DNA of 64,000 nt. Origin: Xiphophorus maculatus. Taxonomy: Eukaryota > Chordata > Actinopteri > Cyprinodontiformes > Poeciliidae. The notes under the pieces are model-generated. The model saw nothing but the letters and a program-made list of their open reading frames with translations. It searched no databases and had not been told where the DNA came from. The position numbers and the translations under genes were made by a program. Positions 12,235 to 24,760 of the stretch are shown here, in pieces. How positions within the stretch are numbered: position 1 is the first letter of the stretch; each line of letters begins with the position of its first letter. Location: contig NC_036448.1 of NCBI RefSeq assembly GCF_002775205.1, forward strand, positions 6,169,072 through 6,233,071. The letters run 5' to 3'.

Positions 12235-12997
12235 ATGGATCCTGCTCAGCAGTCCAACAAGACCAAGCGGCATCGAGGGATGAGGCGCAGCCAGAATCAG
12301 TCGGCGGCGACTCCTCCAAAGGACGCCTACGCCAGGCTGCTGAGCCAGCACCGCAGCAGTATGTTCGCTTCCTATCTAGCACAGTACGCACAGGACTCGT
12401 TAACCCAAAAGGAGGAAAACGGCTCCAGCGCGTCGCTCCAAGCACACAGCGACAGGCTTAACTTGCCACAACAAAAAAAGGACCATGTGCTGATCGAGTT
12501 CCCCGACTCAAGCGAGTTCTCTCCGTCCTCCTCAAAAAAGAAAGGGGAAGAGAGTTCACTGTCCTTATATATGGAGAAGTTAAGCAGTCATAGTGACCAG
12601 CAGGAGTGCGAAAGGAAGCCAGGTGTGAGTGAGCGACAACGACGGGGCCAGAGGAGGGACACCACCACCAGCCAGGACGGAGACATCGAATCCGGCGAGG
12701 AGCTTGCCGGTTCGCGAGGCAACGGCCCAAAGAAACAGCAGAAACAGCAAAAGAAAAGGGATGATCCAAACAAAAGCGCTGGCCTCAAGGCAGCCGAGGT
12801 CTATGCCGGGCCTCAGACCCCAACAACGAACGCTGGTGCAAGCGAGCAGGAGCAAGAGAAAGGGAGGAAGTCGAAGAAAAAAAACCAACCGAAGAAACCA
12901 GAGGAGGAGAAAAACAGGGAGGTGGTTTTAAAATTATCCGCTGATCCTCAAACACCGAGTCCTAAACCAAAACAGGGTAAACCTCAGCAGCCTGCAG
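12235..12997 (+). CDS. dis3l2: dis3l2 coding exon 1: disordered basic N-terminal extension
   Basis: It encodes residues 1-254 starting [20 protein letters not shown]. The acceptor AG at 12208-12209 precedes the ATG by 25 nt. In-frame codons continue upstream of the acceptor but are intronic. Composition is low complexity, rich in Lys, Gln, Glu and Ser ([30 protein letters not shown]), with no fold recognised. Human DIS3L2 has only about 50 residues before its first cold-shock domain. The exon ends CAG|GTTAGT in phase 1. Confidence 0.88.
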
Positions 12998-15900
12998 GTT
13001 AGTTCTAGGAGACTTCTTGGTCCTTCTTGCTTAAAAGAAAAATCTTCTTTGTCACTATTAGGTCAGTATGTCCCTGAGTGAAATCTTTTTCGGCTATAGG
13101 AGGAAATTCTCTAGGCGCGAAGGGTAAGAACAAAGGAGACGGGAGATCAAAGAAGCAGGTGTTTGAGTCCTACATGAGCTTGGAGGAGGTTTCCCATGGC
13201 CTGAAAAGAGGAGAGCTTTACCAGGTATGAGCCGCAAAAAGGTGGCACTATCGCCCCACTGCATTTCTTCTCAACTAGAGATTATTTATCTCTAACTGAT
13301 GTGCTTGAGTAATTTCTTTCTCTTTCCTCTCCAGGGACAATTAAGAATCAATCCCAAGAATTACAATGAAGCCTTTATTCCGTCTCCTGTAAGTTCAAAT
13401 GCAAACCTCTTTATAGTACGACCCCGAACTACGGTGTAGTTTGGATCCTTTATGTTTAAACGAAGGCGGTTAGAAAACCAGGGCCATGTTTTTATGTTTC
13501 CAGGACGACGCGCGTGATCTTTTCCTGGACGGAGTCGTTGCCCGCAACAGGGCGCTTAACGGAGACATAGTGGTGATTCAGATTCTCCCTCGGGAACAGT
13601 GGAAGGTGAAACCTGAAGTGACTAACAGTGATCCTTTTACTGTTTAAAAAATATAGATGGTCATTGAGGTGATTGTGCGATTAAAATGTTGATTTATGGT
13701 TGATTTTTGTTTGACTCTGAACATGATTTTGATGGAGGATGATTGAATTCAATAAACTTGTGAGTTTGTTTTTCACCAGCTGAACTTATCAGGGTGTCTG
13801 CGCATCCTTAAAAAGTTTAAAATTTATCTAAAGTGAATTTTTTATGTTGACCTTTAATACGTTAATCATAGCTGTTACATTTTGTTGTGGCGGAACTACA
13901 GTATTTAATCTCTTATATGTTTGGTGTTTTTTGGGGGATTTTTGTCGCGGGGCTTTTCTGTCAGGCAGACATCTTCATTGCGTTCTGTGACTCAAGGCGG
14001 TTGCGCTAAGTAGCTGCTAATATTTATTGTTTTCATCACGGGTTAGTTAAAGTATTGTAAAACATTTTTTTACAAAATTAATCTCTGTATTTATTGTACA
14101 TTTGTTGTGATTCAGGTCTTACATTTCATTCACAATGGTCCAACAAGGTGTTAAATTTGAGTTGGTGAATCCTGCAGAAACCGTGTGTTTATCATAAGCC
14201 ACTTCAATCACAACACGACCACCAAGGTGGTTGCATGCACTGATGGCTAATCTAACTAGGCTACAAATCTGAAATGAGGATACAGATATAATTTTACATC
14301 AGTTGGATCCTAATTTCCACCACTAACACATTGAATATGATCAGCAGTAGCTAGTATTACACAAAATATCGACTTCTTTGGTTGAAAAACACAATGGTTA
14401 ATTGGTTAAAAGTTGGTATTTATTGGTACCTCAATAAATATTTTATGATGTTACAAAACTAGCTCGAAAGCGCAATAAATATGGAATATAAAAGTTACTT
14501 AATGTTATTCTTTTATAACTTTGCCACAGCCCCACATTTTCTCATAAATTTCAACAGCACATTAAGGTTTTAACATCCTCCAGTGTTCGGTTAAACACTC
14601 CAGTCCATTCCATTGCTGAAAAAGGTTGAATACTTGTCTCTGCAGGTGGTGAAGTCTGACACCGACTGCGACGGCACCAGTGAGTCGGACACACAGACGG
14701 AGCATGTGCTGCGAACGGCCCAGAAGAGCGCAGGGCACGGCCCGAGTCCTAATGTCAGAGCGGAGGACCAGTCGAACGACCCGGAGGAAGTGCTTAGGAA
14801 CCGTCCTGATGTCTCTTGCGCTGACACCGGTACTGTGGAGAAGTGGGGTCATGTGCAAATCAGCTGCAGTAAAAGAAATAATGTGTCTGTTGTAAGCGTG
14901 CACTACGACACTCGTACTAGTACTTTCATCTTGTCTCAGGGGAACATCTGGAAGATCCTTCAACATCCCGAGCCAACGCTGACATCCTCCAAAAGACGGC
15001 TAAAGTACGTCGGGTTTCCTACATTGGCTTCTTTCTTCGTGTTTGAGTTCCTCCCAAGAGAACAAACATTCCCTTTGCAAAGACTTTTATTTTCAGTCCT
15101 GATTCCTGGGTTCTCCTCTACACTGGGCTCAAAGGCTTGGGAACTTGCCCACAGCATCATAAATCCTCCACTGTACCTTTCAGTTGGCAGGAGGAGTTTT
15201 CTTTATGTCTATGCTTTGTTTTATGCCATAATCACCTGGAGTCCAAAGCTGCTTTCCTGCATATACAGCGTCTAATGGTTGCTATGTTGACTATGGAGGA
15301 GTTCTCTCACAGTGAGCTCTGGATCTTTTTACCTCCCTTATCATCCTCGTCATTAGCTGCGTTTTCAGCAGCTAGTGACTGTGCAAATTGGAATCACAAG
15401 AATAAATTTGCTTAATGGAAATAAGAGAATAATTTAAAAAAAGCACACTTTTTTTTGACAAAGGATTTTGTGCTAAATGAGGTGATTTTTGTCTTTCAGT
15501 TGTATCAAAGTTAGTGTTTTTTGACATTAGCAGAATTTTGACAGTATTTCGTGCACATTTGTATTAGAAACGCACATCATTGTCTTAAAGAGATGAAGAG
15601 ATGAATTTGCTTCTTCTGGCAGGTGGCCAACATTTACGCAAGGTCAGTAAAGTTGTAGTTTATTAATTCAGAGTCCTGTGCCTTTACCTACCAGGTGGTT
15701 TACATCGTTGAGAGAAAACACTCCCGAGCCGTCACAGGCCATCTGAAGTTCCTACCAGACAAGCCCTTCGCCATGTTCTCTCCCGTAGACCACCGGGTGC
15801 CACGAATAAACGTCAAACTCGACGACTGTCCCGCAGAGTTCAGAGCCAACCCGGGCGACTTCGCCAAGACCCTGTTGATCTGCCAGATCACCGACTGGGC

Positions 15901-16276
15901 AGCCGACAGCAACTTTGCCGAAGGGTGAGGAATCACTTTGAAATGATGGCAAGGAACTTGTTGGTATTCGAAAGCTCTACCTACTACTTTTTTATCTTTT
16001 TGTTTTCGTTCTTTTATTCTCTCCTTTTAGCCGACTTGCTAAGACCCTGGGTCAAGCAGGAGAGATTGAGCCGGAGACGGAAGGAATCATGATCGAGTAC
16101 AACGTGGATTTTTCAGAGTTCCCACAAGAGGTGTTGGACTGTCTTCCTAAGACGCTCCCGTGGACCATCCCACCAGAGGAGATTGAAAAGAGGAGGGACC
16201 TCCGGTAGAACCCCAAATTCTGTTTTCATTGGGAATATGACTCATGATGTTGAATACATATATTACTTATATATAA

Positions 16277-16308
<32 letters not shown>

Positions 16309-19300
16309 AGTGTATCTTCACGATCGATCCTGCCACTGCCAGAGACCTGGACGACGCCCTGTCTTGTAAACAACTCCCAGACGGTACGCTGCTGCCCATC
16401 ACACTCTGTTAGCCCCTTTAAGAGGAAACTACAGTTTCAATCTGTTTGCTTTAGACTATTTATTATTATACAATTCAGTCACAGATGGACAGATGTAACC
16501 TATTGCATAGAAGTAAGCTGAAAAGAGTAAAATGTTTCTCATAATAATAACCAGGCATGAGTCAAAATGAGATTCTCACTGTAAGATGAGCTTCAGTAAA
16601 CATGCCAGGTTTTCATGGTATGATGGCATTTACCAAAATTAAAACTTTTTTTTTTAAAGAGACAGTTTTATGTATTCTTAGGCACATTTTATAGCACTAT
16701 CAAGAAGCTTTTACCTTGAATTGTTATAAAAATGCTATATAGCAAACACGACTTTTTGAAACTCTACTTTCAGGAAGTCATCACAACATGGTTCCTCTAT
16801 CAACCGTTTAACAACGTTTTTACCAGCATTGCACTGAGAAGTAGCTCCTATAATGAACTCAGCAGATGTGCAGTTCTACCAGGTGTTTACTAATTGCTGC
16901 TGGCTAGTCTGAAGGATCTGAGTGTGGGAGTCGCATGAGAGGGGAAGCTTGGAAACTGCAGCTCCGAGAACTTAAATATGTTCATCTTAGTAAAATGTGA
17001 AATATCCTTTTTTTTCTGACACCAATTGAAGCACAACGTTATAAATTCCACGTTACACCATATTTGAAGGCTGATTACCAGAGAAAGATTAGCATTTTTG
17101 CTCTTTCACAAACTCTCTTAGTTCTCCTCCACTTAGCTACTTTCTGTCCAGCTTGTGTGTGATACTGAAAGCACGCAGAGTTAAAACGCAATTTTTAATC
17201 CCAGGCAACTTTGAGGTCGGAGTTCACATCGCTGACGTCAGCTATTTTGTGAAGGAAGGCACCTCGCTTGACAACATGGCCTCCCAAAGAGCCACCAGCG
17301 TTTATCTCGTTCAAATGGTTAGTATGCAGTGAACCCAGGTCCGTCAGAGACATTGGTTGTGTATTTGTTGGAGTGAGATGGTTTTACTGGACTTTTTTAT
17401 TCTTTGATTTTTGTATAATTTTTTTAAATTCTCTATTCTTTTTGAGGTTTTGGTGTAGAGGTGGGCGATATGGACTTATGACTTTTATCACGATATTTTG
17501 TGACACTATTGCAATAATTATAAAAATTGCAATAAAAAACAATTTACTACTTTTCTTTTTAGGTAAGCGACACAAATACTGTTCCTGAAAACCATTTCCA
17601 TTTGAAATAGGCTTCTTCAGGATGCCACTTATTAAGGGAGTGAGATTTAAATTGCACATTATAACCCGGGTTTAATCAAAATTTCAAATTAACTGACATT
17701 TATTGACGCTCTTATGGAAGCGATGAAAATAGTAAAAGTAACATTTCTGATAACACCGTCAGGTTCTTTTTTTTTATGTAACATTAATTTAAATTTTATT
17801 CAGAAAACGGTTAAGCAAAATTCTTCCCACGATGTAGAAATTTTTCACGCTAAACGACAAACGACAACTGACTTTGCTTAAGGTGGTGCCCATGCTGCCC
17901 AGGCTGCTGTGCGAGGAGCTGTGCAGCCTGAATCCTCTCACCGACAGACTCACCTTCTCCGTCATCTGGAAACTCACACCCGAGGGAAAGGTATGCGTGA
18001 ACGAAAACATGGTTCCTGCCTCGGTTAAAAACAAAAGTGCGTTTTTGACAATGTTCCATTAAACCAAACGTAACCTGCGTCTTTAGATCCTGGACGAGTG
18101 GTTCGGCCGCTCGGTCATGCACTCCTGTGTGAAGCTGAGCTACGACAACGCTCAGCGATTGATCGAGGCTCCCGAGAGGTTATTCCCTCCCGACGAGCTT
18201 CCGCCCATCGACGCCGAGCACACCGTCGACGAGATCCACCAAGCCGTGCTCCACCTGCACTCTATTGCCAAGAACCTTCGAGCTCAACGCTTTCTAGGGG
18301 GCGCTCTTAGACTGGACCAGGTCAGCGCATTTCACTGTTGGCCTCAACAGTAGCCATGTGGAGCAAGAACATTCTCAACCCTTGGTGTCTTTTGTCCCAG
18401 CTCTAATCTCCCAAGAAATTTCTTTATGCAGTTAAATAAAGCGACCCATTATTGAGGCAGAAGTCAATCATCCAAACCCAGATCCAACTGTGTGTTTCAT
18501 GTTCTGTTTGTTTCAGCCAAAACTTTCTTTCACACTTGACAAAGAGACCATGACGCCCCAAGGTTGTTACATTTACGAATACAGAGACTGCAACAAGTGA
18601 GAATCCTCTATTGAACTCATTTTTGAAACATCACAAATTGTTTTTCTCCTCATATTTGGAAAATTGTAATTTTTTTTTTGGAGAGACATCTCTGAATTAG
18701 TCTTGTTTTGTTGCTTTAGGCTGGTGGAGGAGTTCATGCTGCTGGCTAACATGGCCACAGCGACCCACATTTACAGAGCGTTCCCTACGCTGGCGCTGCT
18801 GCGGCGCCACCCGCCGCCCAAAGCCAAGCTGGTGAAGGAGCTGGAGGTTCTGTGCAACCAGCTGGGCCTGAACATGGACTTCACCTCTGCAGGAACCATA
18901 CACGTCAGTAGCTTTGCTTTTTAAATAAGAAATGGTGAAAACCTATTCGGATTTTTAATTTTTTCTAAATGAGCTAAATCTGTCTGATGATGCTCAGTAA
19001 AATGTCTCCGGTGTTTCTCCACCCAACAGAAGAGCCTCTGTGCCATTTATGGAGATGACGAGTACTCGGTTTACAGGAGACAAGTCCTTAATAACATGTG
19101 CTCCAGACCCATGCAGGTCAGAACAAATCACCATTCTTCTTTCATTTAAGTGTTTTATTAATGGCATAAACAAGCAGCTTCATTCCAAAGGCTACTTTAT
19201 AGGAAAACTCGATCCTACTCTCATCTAACCAAAGCACACAAACTCCATGTTTTACATTTGTGATGGTAGGACAGAAAAGTTTTGTTTTTTTTTTAATTTT

Positions 19301-22300
19301 CCCAGCATTGCTCTGTGACAATCGCTCGGTATTGATGGCAGGTATTGGTTGCTATGGAGAATGGCTGCCCTCCAAAAGTCGGCGCCTAGATGCAACAGTG
19401 AGCTTTATAGATTGATTTTTTAAATTTTTTATCTAAAGATGAATATGAATCACTTCCAGACATGAAAGAGATGGACCCATCTGTGTCACGTAATATTTAG
19501 ACCCAAGTGAAACTGAAAGTCTCAGATTATTAACTAGAACATCGATTCACTAACAATTTAAAGCTTCAATTAAGCAAATGCTTCAGTTAGATTCATGTAA
19601 GGCTGTCACAAGTACCCAAAATTATTACTTTAAAAAAAAACACTGATTTTAAAAGGGAGGAAAAACATTTTGTGTAATGAAAAATGAGTATTTCATTAAG
19701 TGTTTTTGCTCTGAATGAACATTTCTCCAACATGGCTCCATCACCATTAACATTACTGATAAAAAGGAAGACGCAGTAAGGATGTGTGCTGTTTGTGTCC
19801 TCAGCTGGCCTTGTACTTCTGTACTGGTACGAGGCTGCAGAGGGAACATTTTCAGCACTACGCTCTCAACGTTCCCCTCTACACACACTTCACATCGCCC
19901 ATCAGGCGCTACCCTGACATCATCGTGCACCGGCTGCTGGCGGCGTCTCTGAGTACGTCCCACAAACGACGCAAAGAAAAATATATAAATGGCTGCCTCT
20001 GTTGTCTGAAGGAGGGACAGAAAAACACACCCAGACCTCCAGATCACCCGATGCATTTGTTTTGTTTTCTGTCTGCCACTGTTTCTCCTTTATCGTCTTC
20101 ACGTGCTTTTCCCTTATCCGCCTTGTTTGTAATGTTTGTTTTTCATTGCTGAACGTTTGCACACAGACCTCGGGCCTCGTTTGGGCCTGTCGACAGAGGA
20201 AGTCCAAATACGGGCGTCGCACTGCAACGACAAGAAGACTTTGTCCAAGAAAGTGCAGGAGCTCAGCTCTGAGCTTTACTTCGGAGTGTTTGTGAAGGTG
20301 GGCGACGTGAAGTTTTTGATTTCCATTAAAGAAACGATAACCAAAAAATTATTATACTTCAAACTTCAAAACTGAAATTATGAGAATAAAATCATAATTT
20401 TACAAGAGTAAAGTCGTAGAGTTATGAGAATGAAGTCATAATAATACGACATTCTTCTGGTTTCAACTTTATTCTTGAAACATTGACTTTACTCCCGTAA
20501 TATTGTGACTCTCTTCTCGTGATGTTACGGCTTTTTGACTTTTTTTTTTTTTTTAGCATGGCCACAATTTCCGTCTTAATTTTTTTTTTATAGACTTGAG
20601 TTAAATATTTAAACTATTTTGTTCAAAACATCAGGACCACTGGCAGTGAGACACATTAACAGCATGATAATGATACCATGCATTCCGCCACCATGCTTAT
20701 CAAATAGCCCAGTACACTAAGGTGGACCTTCTGTAGCCAATATAATCATTATTCGGGAAGATAAAATGGAGTCCAGCATACATCCTATGGTGCTTTAAGG
20801 CAAATTCAGGCACGACCTAATAATGTTTTCAATTATTTTCACTCTTCAGCCCAAATGCTTCATCGATCCCTGCAGTGTGCTGATGTAAAGCAGTGAAATG
20901 GGTGTTAAAATAAATGTCCTCATGTCCATGCGTTGTAAGTATTTTGTTGTTTTGCTCCACAGGAGTGTGGCCCACTGGAGTCCAACGCCATGGTGATGGG
21001 TGTGCTGGATAAGTCCTTTGACGTTCTGGTTATCAAATACGGGGTCCAGAAACGCATCTACTGCAAGGTCAGCTCAAACAACATCACTCATGCTGGTTTA
21101 ATCCCAATTTTTTAAAAATGTGTTTTTGCTGCGTATTATTTTTAAGTCCAGATTTCACTTTCTTTAAACTTTTTTTTTTTTTTTTTGTCTGAGATGGTAT
21201 TACGACCATTTCTTTCACACATTGCCTGTAAAACCTTCATTTTTACAGTAATAAGTGGTGTTTTATGGAGCGGTTTTTAAATCATTTCTCTTCTCTGTCA
21301 GTCCATCGCGGGCTTGGACTCGTACCGCTACCGGAAGGTGGAGAAGGTCCCGCAGCTCGTGCTGGTCTGGACGAGTGACGATGAAGAAAGTCCCCCTGTG
21401 GAGCAGGTGAGAACCACACAGACACATTTAGAGTTTCTAATATCATCGGTTTTCTGGTTAGCAGTGAAATATACTCTGTCATCAAAATATTTGCTGACTC
21501 AACTTGAGTCAGTCTAGTTTCCTTGTTGCTGCTTCAACTCGGTTAAGTTAGATTAACTTTAACTGTTCAGTTAAAAAATATTAAACTATTGCTGCAACTT
21601 TAGATAAGTTGAACTAACTGTCTTTAGGAATTAGATCAGATAAGAAACAGTAAAAAAAAGAAAAAAAGTTGTTTATTATTTAAGTTTTTACATTATTACG
21701 CCAATTAACATAACATTTTATATTTTTGTATTCGCAGTGTCAGTAACACGACTCATTTGAAGAAGTTTGAACAAATGTTCAGATTGTCGGCTCATAATTT
21801 TCACTCTTTAACTCTGTAATGTTAATTTTTTACTCCATGATTTCTTTTTATTTACATCTTTAAGACGTTCATTCTTTTATTACAAATTATGTTAGAGTTT
21901 AGATATCCACTAAAGATTTTTATGGCTTTTACCTTCCGATGCCAATTTTTGATGATTTGAATTTCTCTTCTTTTAATATGAAGATGATAAAAGCATGATT
22001 AAATACTTCAGTAAAATAATTATAGAGCTTTGTCTCTTATATTGACGGTTAACGTGCTTAGCATTAATAAACCAACATAGAAAACTGCAAATGGTAGGTT
22101 ATTAGGCGTCGTGTTCAAAGGTTCAAATCTGATTTCTTGATGAGGTTAAAGGTCCAAAGGAACTAATGATGAGAAAATCCATTTTTATTAAATCTACACC
22201 ATGTTATTTACATTTGTAAGCAAAGAAATGGCACTTTTAGCCTTAAACTGTTTCAGGACCCTGACAAATTGTACGTTTTGACAGCTTATAGAAAGCAATA

Positions 22301-23347
22301 TCGTGTGGCACTAATGTGATAATGATAAAAGTAATGATAAAAACAGTATTTATAGCTTCTTTGCATTCTTTCTAGGTAACTGTACGACTGCAATCATATG
22401 ACACAGCAATCATAGCCCCATAAACACAAATATTGCTCTTGAACAACATATAGGCTTCTCAAGGAAACCAGTTACATAAAGGAGTGTGATTCTTTTTTTT
22501 TCTTTATCTGCATTTAATTTTAAAAAAAAGTGATGCTTTCATGGAGCAAACAGTGATGTTTTCATTCAAATGCACCGATCCGATTTTAGTATTTGTATCG
22601 ATCCGATATTAATATCTATATTGTTCCAAATATTGAAAGAAATTGTAGATCGGGTATTGGTGACAATGTGTCCGATCCATAAGGGCAAATCTATTCAGTC
22701 TAATTCTATGCATTTTGCTCTGAGCCACGTCATGCTTTATTACTTATTTTACACTATATTTGCAATTCCTAATTTAACTTTCTGAACCATTTGAAAGAAA
22801 GTTTGTTGCAGTTTATTTTTACGTTTCATCATTATGTAACCGACTGTCAGTTTCAGTTTCTTTATTATTTATTTTACATTGGCGGTTCTACTCCTAATTG
22901 CACTGACTGAACAAATTAAAGTTGTTTTTACGTGTTTGACCAAGCTTGTGACGCTGTTGGAGTATTTAAGCGTGCTGTTGTAGTGCAGGGTTATTAAATC
23001 AATTTGGGATTTATTACATTTATATGTCTGCTTAAAAGAAACTTAAGTCAATTTCGAGTTGCTTTTCTGTGTCAGATCGGTTTCGGCCGATACTAAACTT
23101 CAGTTATCGCATCGGAAGTGAAAAAAGTCGATCGGTGCGTGACGTCTTTTCATTTTATCTTATATTTGAGTCAGTTGACGTAAAAGCAAAGATGCATCAA
23201 GATTACATGGAAGCAAATCGATGGTATTGTTTTTTTTCTCCCCAGGTAATTTCCATCTTCTCTGTGGTGGACGTGCAGCTCAAGACGGATGAAGTGCCTC
23301 TGAAATACAGCGCGTTGCTCAAGAGGCCAGAAAAGATTGCTTCATAA
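12235..23347 (+). CDS. dis3l2: DIS3-like exonuclease 2, complete, 20 coding exons
   Basis: This is a processive 3'-5' exoribonuclease of the RNase II/RNB family. It works in the cytoplasm without the exosome and prefers 3'-uridylated RNAs such as pre-let-7. Exons: 12235-12997, 13100-13224, 13335-13388, 13504-13605, 14646-14829, 15623-15642, 15695-15924, 16031-16204, 16304-16383, 17205-17317, 17883-17990, 18087-18320, 18517-18596, 18720-18903, 19030-19116, 19805-19952, 20167-20297, 20963-21067, 21302-21406, 23246-23347. They total 3129 nt with consistent phases, giving 1042 residues and TAA at 23345-23347. Human DIS3L2 is 885 residues, the difference being mostly an N-terminal extension. Order: Lys/Gln-rich tail, two cold-shock domains, RNB, S1. 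It lacks the PIN domain of DIS3 and DIS3L, which separates DIS3L2 from them. The exon 5 donor (ACCG|GTACTG) is weak; an alternative in the same phase lies near 14870. Confidence 0.93.
13100..15924 (+). CDS. dis3l2: dis3l2 exons 2-7: cold-shock domains and the linker between them
   Basis: Exons 2-4 (residues 255-348) give CSD1: [49 protein letters not shown]. Exon 5 (14646-14829) is the variable acidic linker. Exon 6 is a 20-nt microexon at 15623-15642 encoding GQHLRK, aligning to LQRSAK in human. Exon 7 opens CSD2 with [20 protein letters not shown] and [14 protein letters not shown]2 is about 5-9 residues shorter than human in the loop after LPDK. Intron 4 (13606-14645) contains a repeat related to that at 27480-28260. 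Confidence 0.88.
16031..20297 (+). CDS. dis3l2: dis3l2 exons 8-17: RNB catalytic domain
   Basis: These exons cover roughly residues 494-939. The active-site block is [14 protein letters not shown], placing metal-binding Asp residues at about D559, D565, D567 and D568; all are present, so the enzyme should be active. Other RNB blocks are [90 protein letters not shown] and [16 protein letters not shown]. Exon phases match throughout. Intron 9 (16384-17204) carries MITE copy B. Confidence 0.93.
16655..16975 (+). mobile_element. TTAA-flanked MITE, copy B (3' truncated)
   Basis: It starts TTTAAAGAGACAGTTTTATG and contains the family blocks TTTTATAGCACTATCAAG, GTCATCACAACATGG and AATTGCTGCTGGCTAGTC. 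The right half is missing. It lies in a dis3l2 intron. Confidence 0.6.
20376..20560. repeat. Simple palindromic repeat of GAATAAAGTCATAAT type
   Basis: Units such as GAGAATAAAATCATAAT, AGAATGAAGTCATAATAAT and, inverted, ACTTTATTC/TTTACTC alternate over about 180 bp of a dis3l2 intron. This is low-complexity fold-back DNA without coding potential. Confidence 0.5.
20963..23347 (+). CDS. dis3l2: dis3l2 exons 18-20: S1 domain and C-terminus
   Basis: Residues 940-1042 include [38 protein letters not shown] and [19 protein letters not shown], then stop after KIAS. The acidic C-terminal tail of human DIS3L2 is missing, so the C-terminus is shorter by about 25 residues. The last intron (21407-23245) contains a hAT-like composite repeat. 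Confidence 0.9.
22361..23140 (+). mobile_element. hAT-like composite repeat, copy 1
   Basis: It aligns along its length with 35114-35887. The inner part (about 22571-23140) opens GCACCGATCCGATTTTAGTA and ends AAGTCGATCGGTGCG, a terminal inverted repeat of the kind on non-autonomous hAT elements. The first 200 bp, including ATCATAGCCCCATAAACACA, is also shared with copy 2, so both copies carry the same flank. Confidence 0.65.
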
Positions 23348-24414
23348 AACAACACCTTGCAGAAAATTGAGACTTGCACATTTTCGTTTTGTTCAGAAGG
23401 AGTGTGATTGTGAGCTTAGATGTGGTTCTGCGTTGTAGCCGCCGTCCTATCAGAGTCAAACCTCAGCACAATTCCTGTGAAAGGAAAAGATTTCATGAAG
23501 GTTTAGTTTTTAGTCTTTTTAACTGACCTCACTCAGCAGCTGCCCACTCTCCAAGGTCGTAGGCTCCTAGAAAACGTTTCCATCACCATATAGCATAAAT
23601 ATTTCAATGTTCAGCTCTCTTTACATCGGACAAACGGCATTTATGTTGTTAATTTCACTAGATTATCTTTAAAAGATTCAGAATCTGCCAGTTAGTGTTC
23701 TGGAAAATGGGCAGCTGCAGTGTGAATCTTACTAAAAGGTGTTAAGTGTTTCTGTGTACATGGAAGATTCAAACACTTTTCTGGAACTTTCTGAATATGG
23801 CAGAAAGGATCTTTAATTATTTTTTTGACCAGATTAGGTCAGTTTTGACGTGCTGTGATTTTAGTTCAGTTTCATTTATGAAACCAGATTTTGAAACCTT
23901 GTTTCAGTTTGACATTGGTGACATTTTTCTATAAAAAAGGGAGGAAAAAAGCTTTTGTGTTAGACGTACCCTCACAAGAACCCGCGTTGTATTACACTCT
24001 ACCAGCTTTTGCGCTCGGACGAATTTTGACCAGCACGACTCAAATGGTGAAACGATAGCAAACTTGTAGCATATTATTTGCTCTTTCATCTGGACGTCGA
24101 CGTTGACATGTGGTACCAATCAGAAGTTTACATACACGAGCAAATGTTTGGTATATTTGATACCATGTACAAATTAAATTTCTTTTTTTTTTTCCTTTTA
24201 AAACAGAAGTTAGCATTTCCTTCAAAATACAAATTTACTCAAACTGGATCAAATGTATTCATACACACCCTTCAGTATTTGCTTTAAAACCCTTTTGGAC
24301 TTTGTAGAAAATCTATCAGGTGCAAATCTGGATGGATATTTTTCCACTCTTACCAGATTCATTTAAAATAGTTGGTTTCCTGGTCCAGACATAGCTTTTG
24401 CACTTTTGCAAGTA

Positions 24415-24760
24415 TTTCTGGTCTAGTTTCTAGTGCAAATATCTGATTGCACTTAAAATAAGACAAAACTCACTTACAAGTAACTTTTCATCAAGAAATA
24501 TGAGCTTGTTTTAATTCAATAATTCCTTAATACTGTTGAAAACACATTTCTTTCACTGGCAGATTGTTTCACCTATAAAATGGGGGAAAAAATATCTTAA
24601 GTAATAGTCAAATAATCTGTCAATGAAACTAGAACTTTTTCATCAATATTAAGGAATTGTTTACTTGAATCAAGCTCCTGTTTCTGGCTGAAAAGTCACA
24701 TGTAAGTGAGTTTTGTCTTATTTCAATAACACTAAGATATTTGCACCAGGAACTAGACCA
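24415..24760. mobile_element. Fold-back MITE, copy 1
   Basis: The two halves are imperfect reverse complements. The left arm has TAGTGCAAATATCTGATTGC, AAGACAAAACTCACTTACAAG and GAGCTTGTTTTAATTCA. The right arm has TCAAGCTCCTGTTTC, TGTAAGTGAGTTTTGTCTTA and AGATATTTGCACCAGGAACTAG. There is no coding capacity. A second copy lies in the myosin gene near 47770-48110. Confidence 0.7.

Noticed and set aside
12458..12888. Antisense open frames over dis3l2 exon 1
   Set aside because: They are mirror frames of a Lys/Gln-rich exon with no stop-prone codons; no splice sites or motifs support them.
14830..15275. Continuation of dis3l2 exon 5 as a long open frame
   Set aside because: The frame stays open past 14829, but joining from its later donor (15004) gives the wrong phase for CSD2, and the residues do not match the family.
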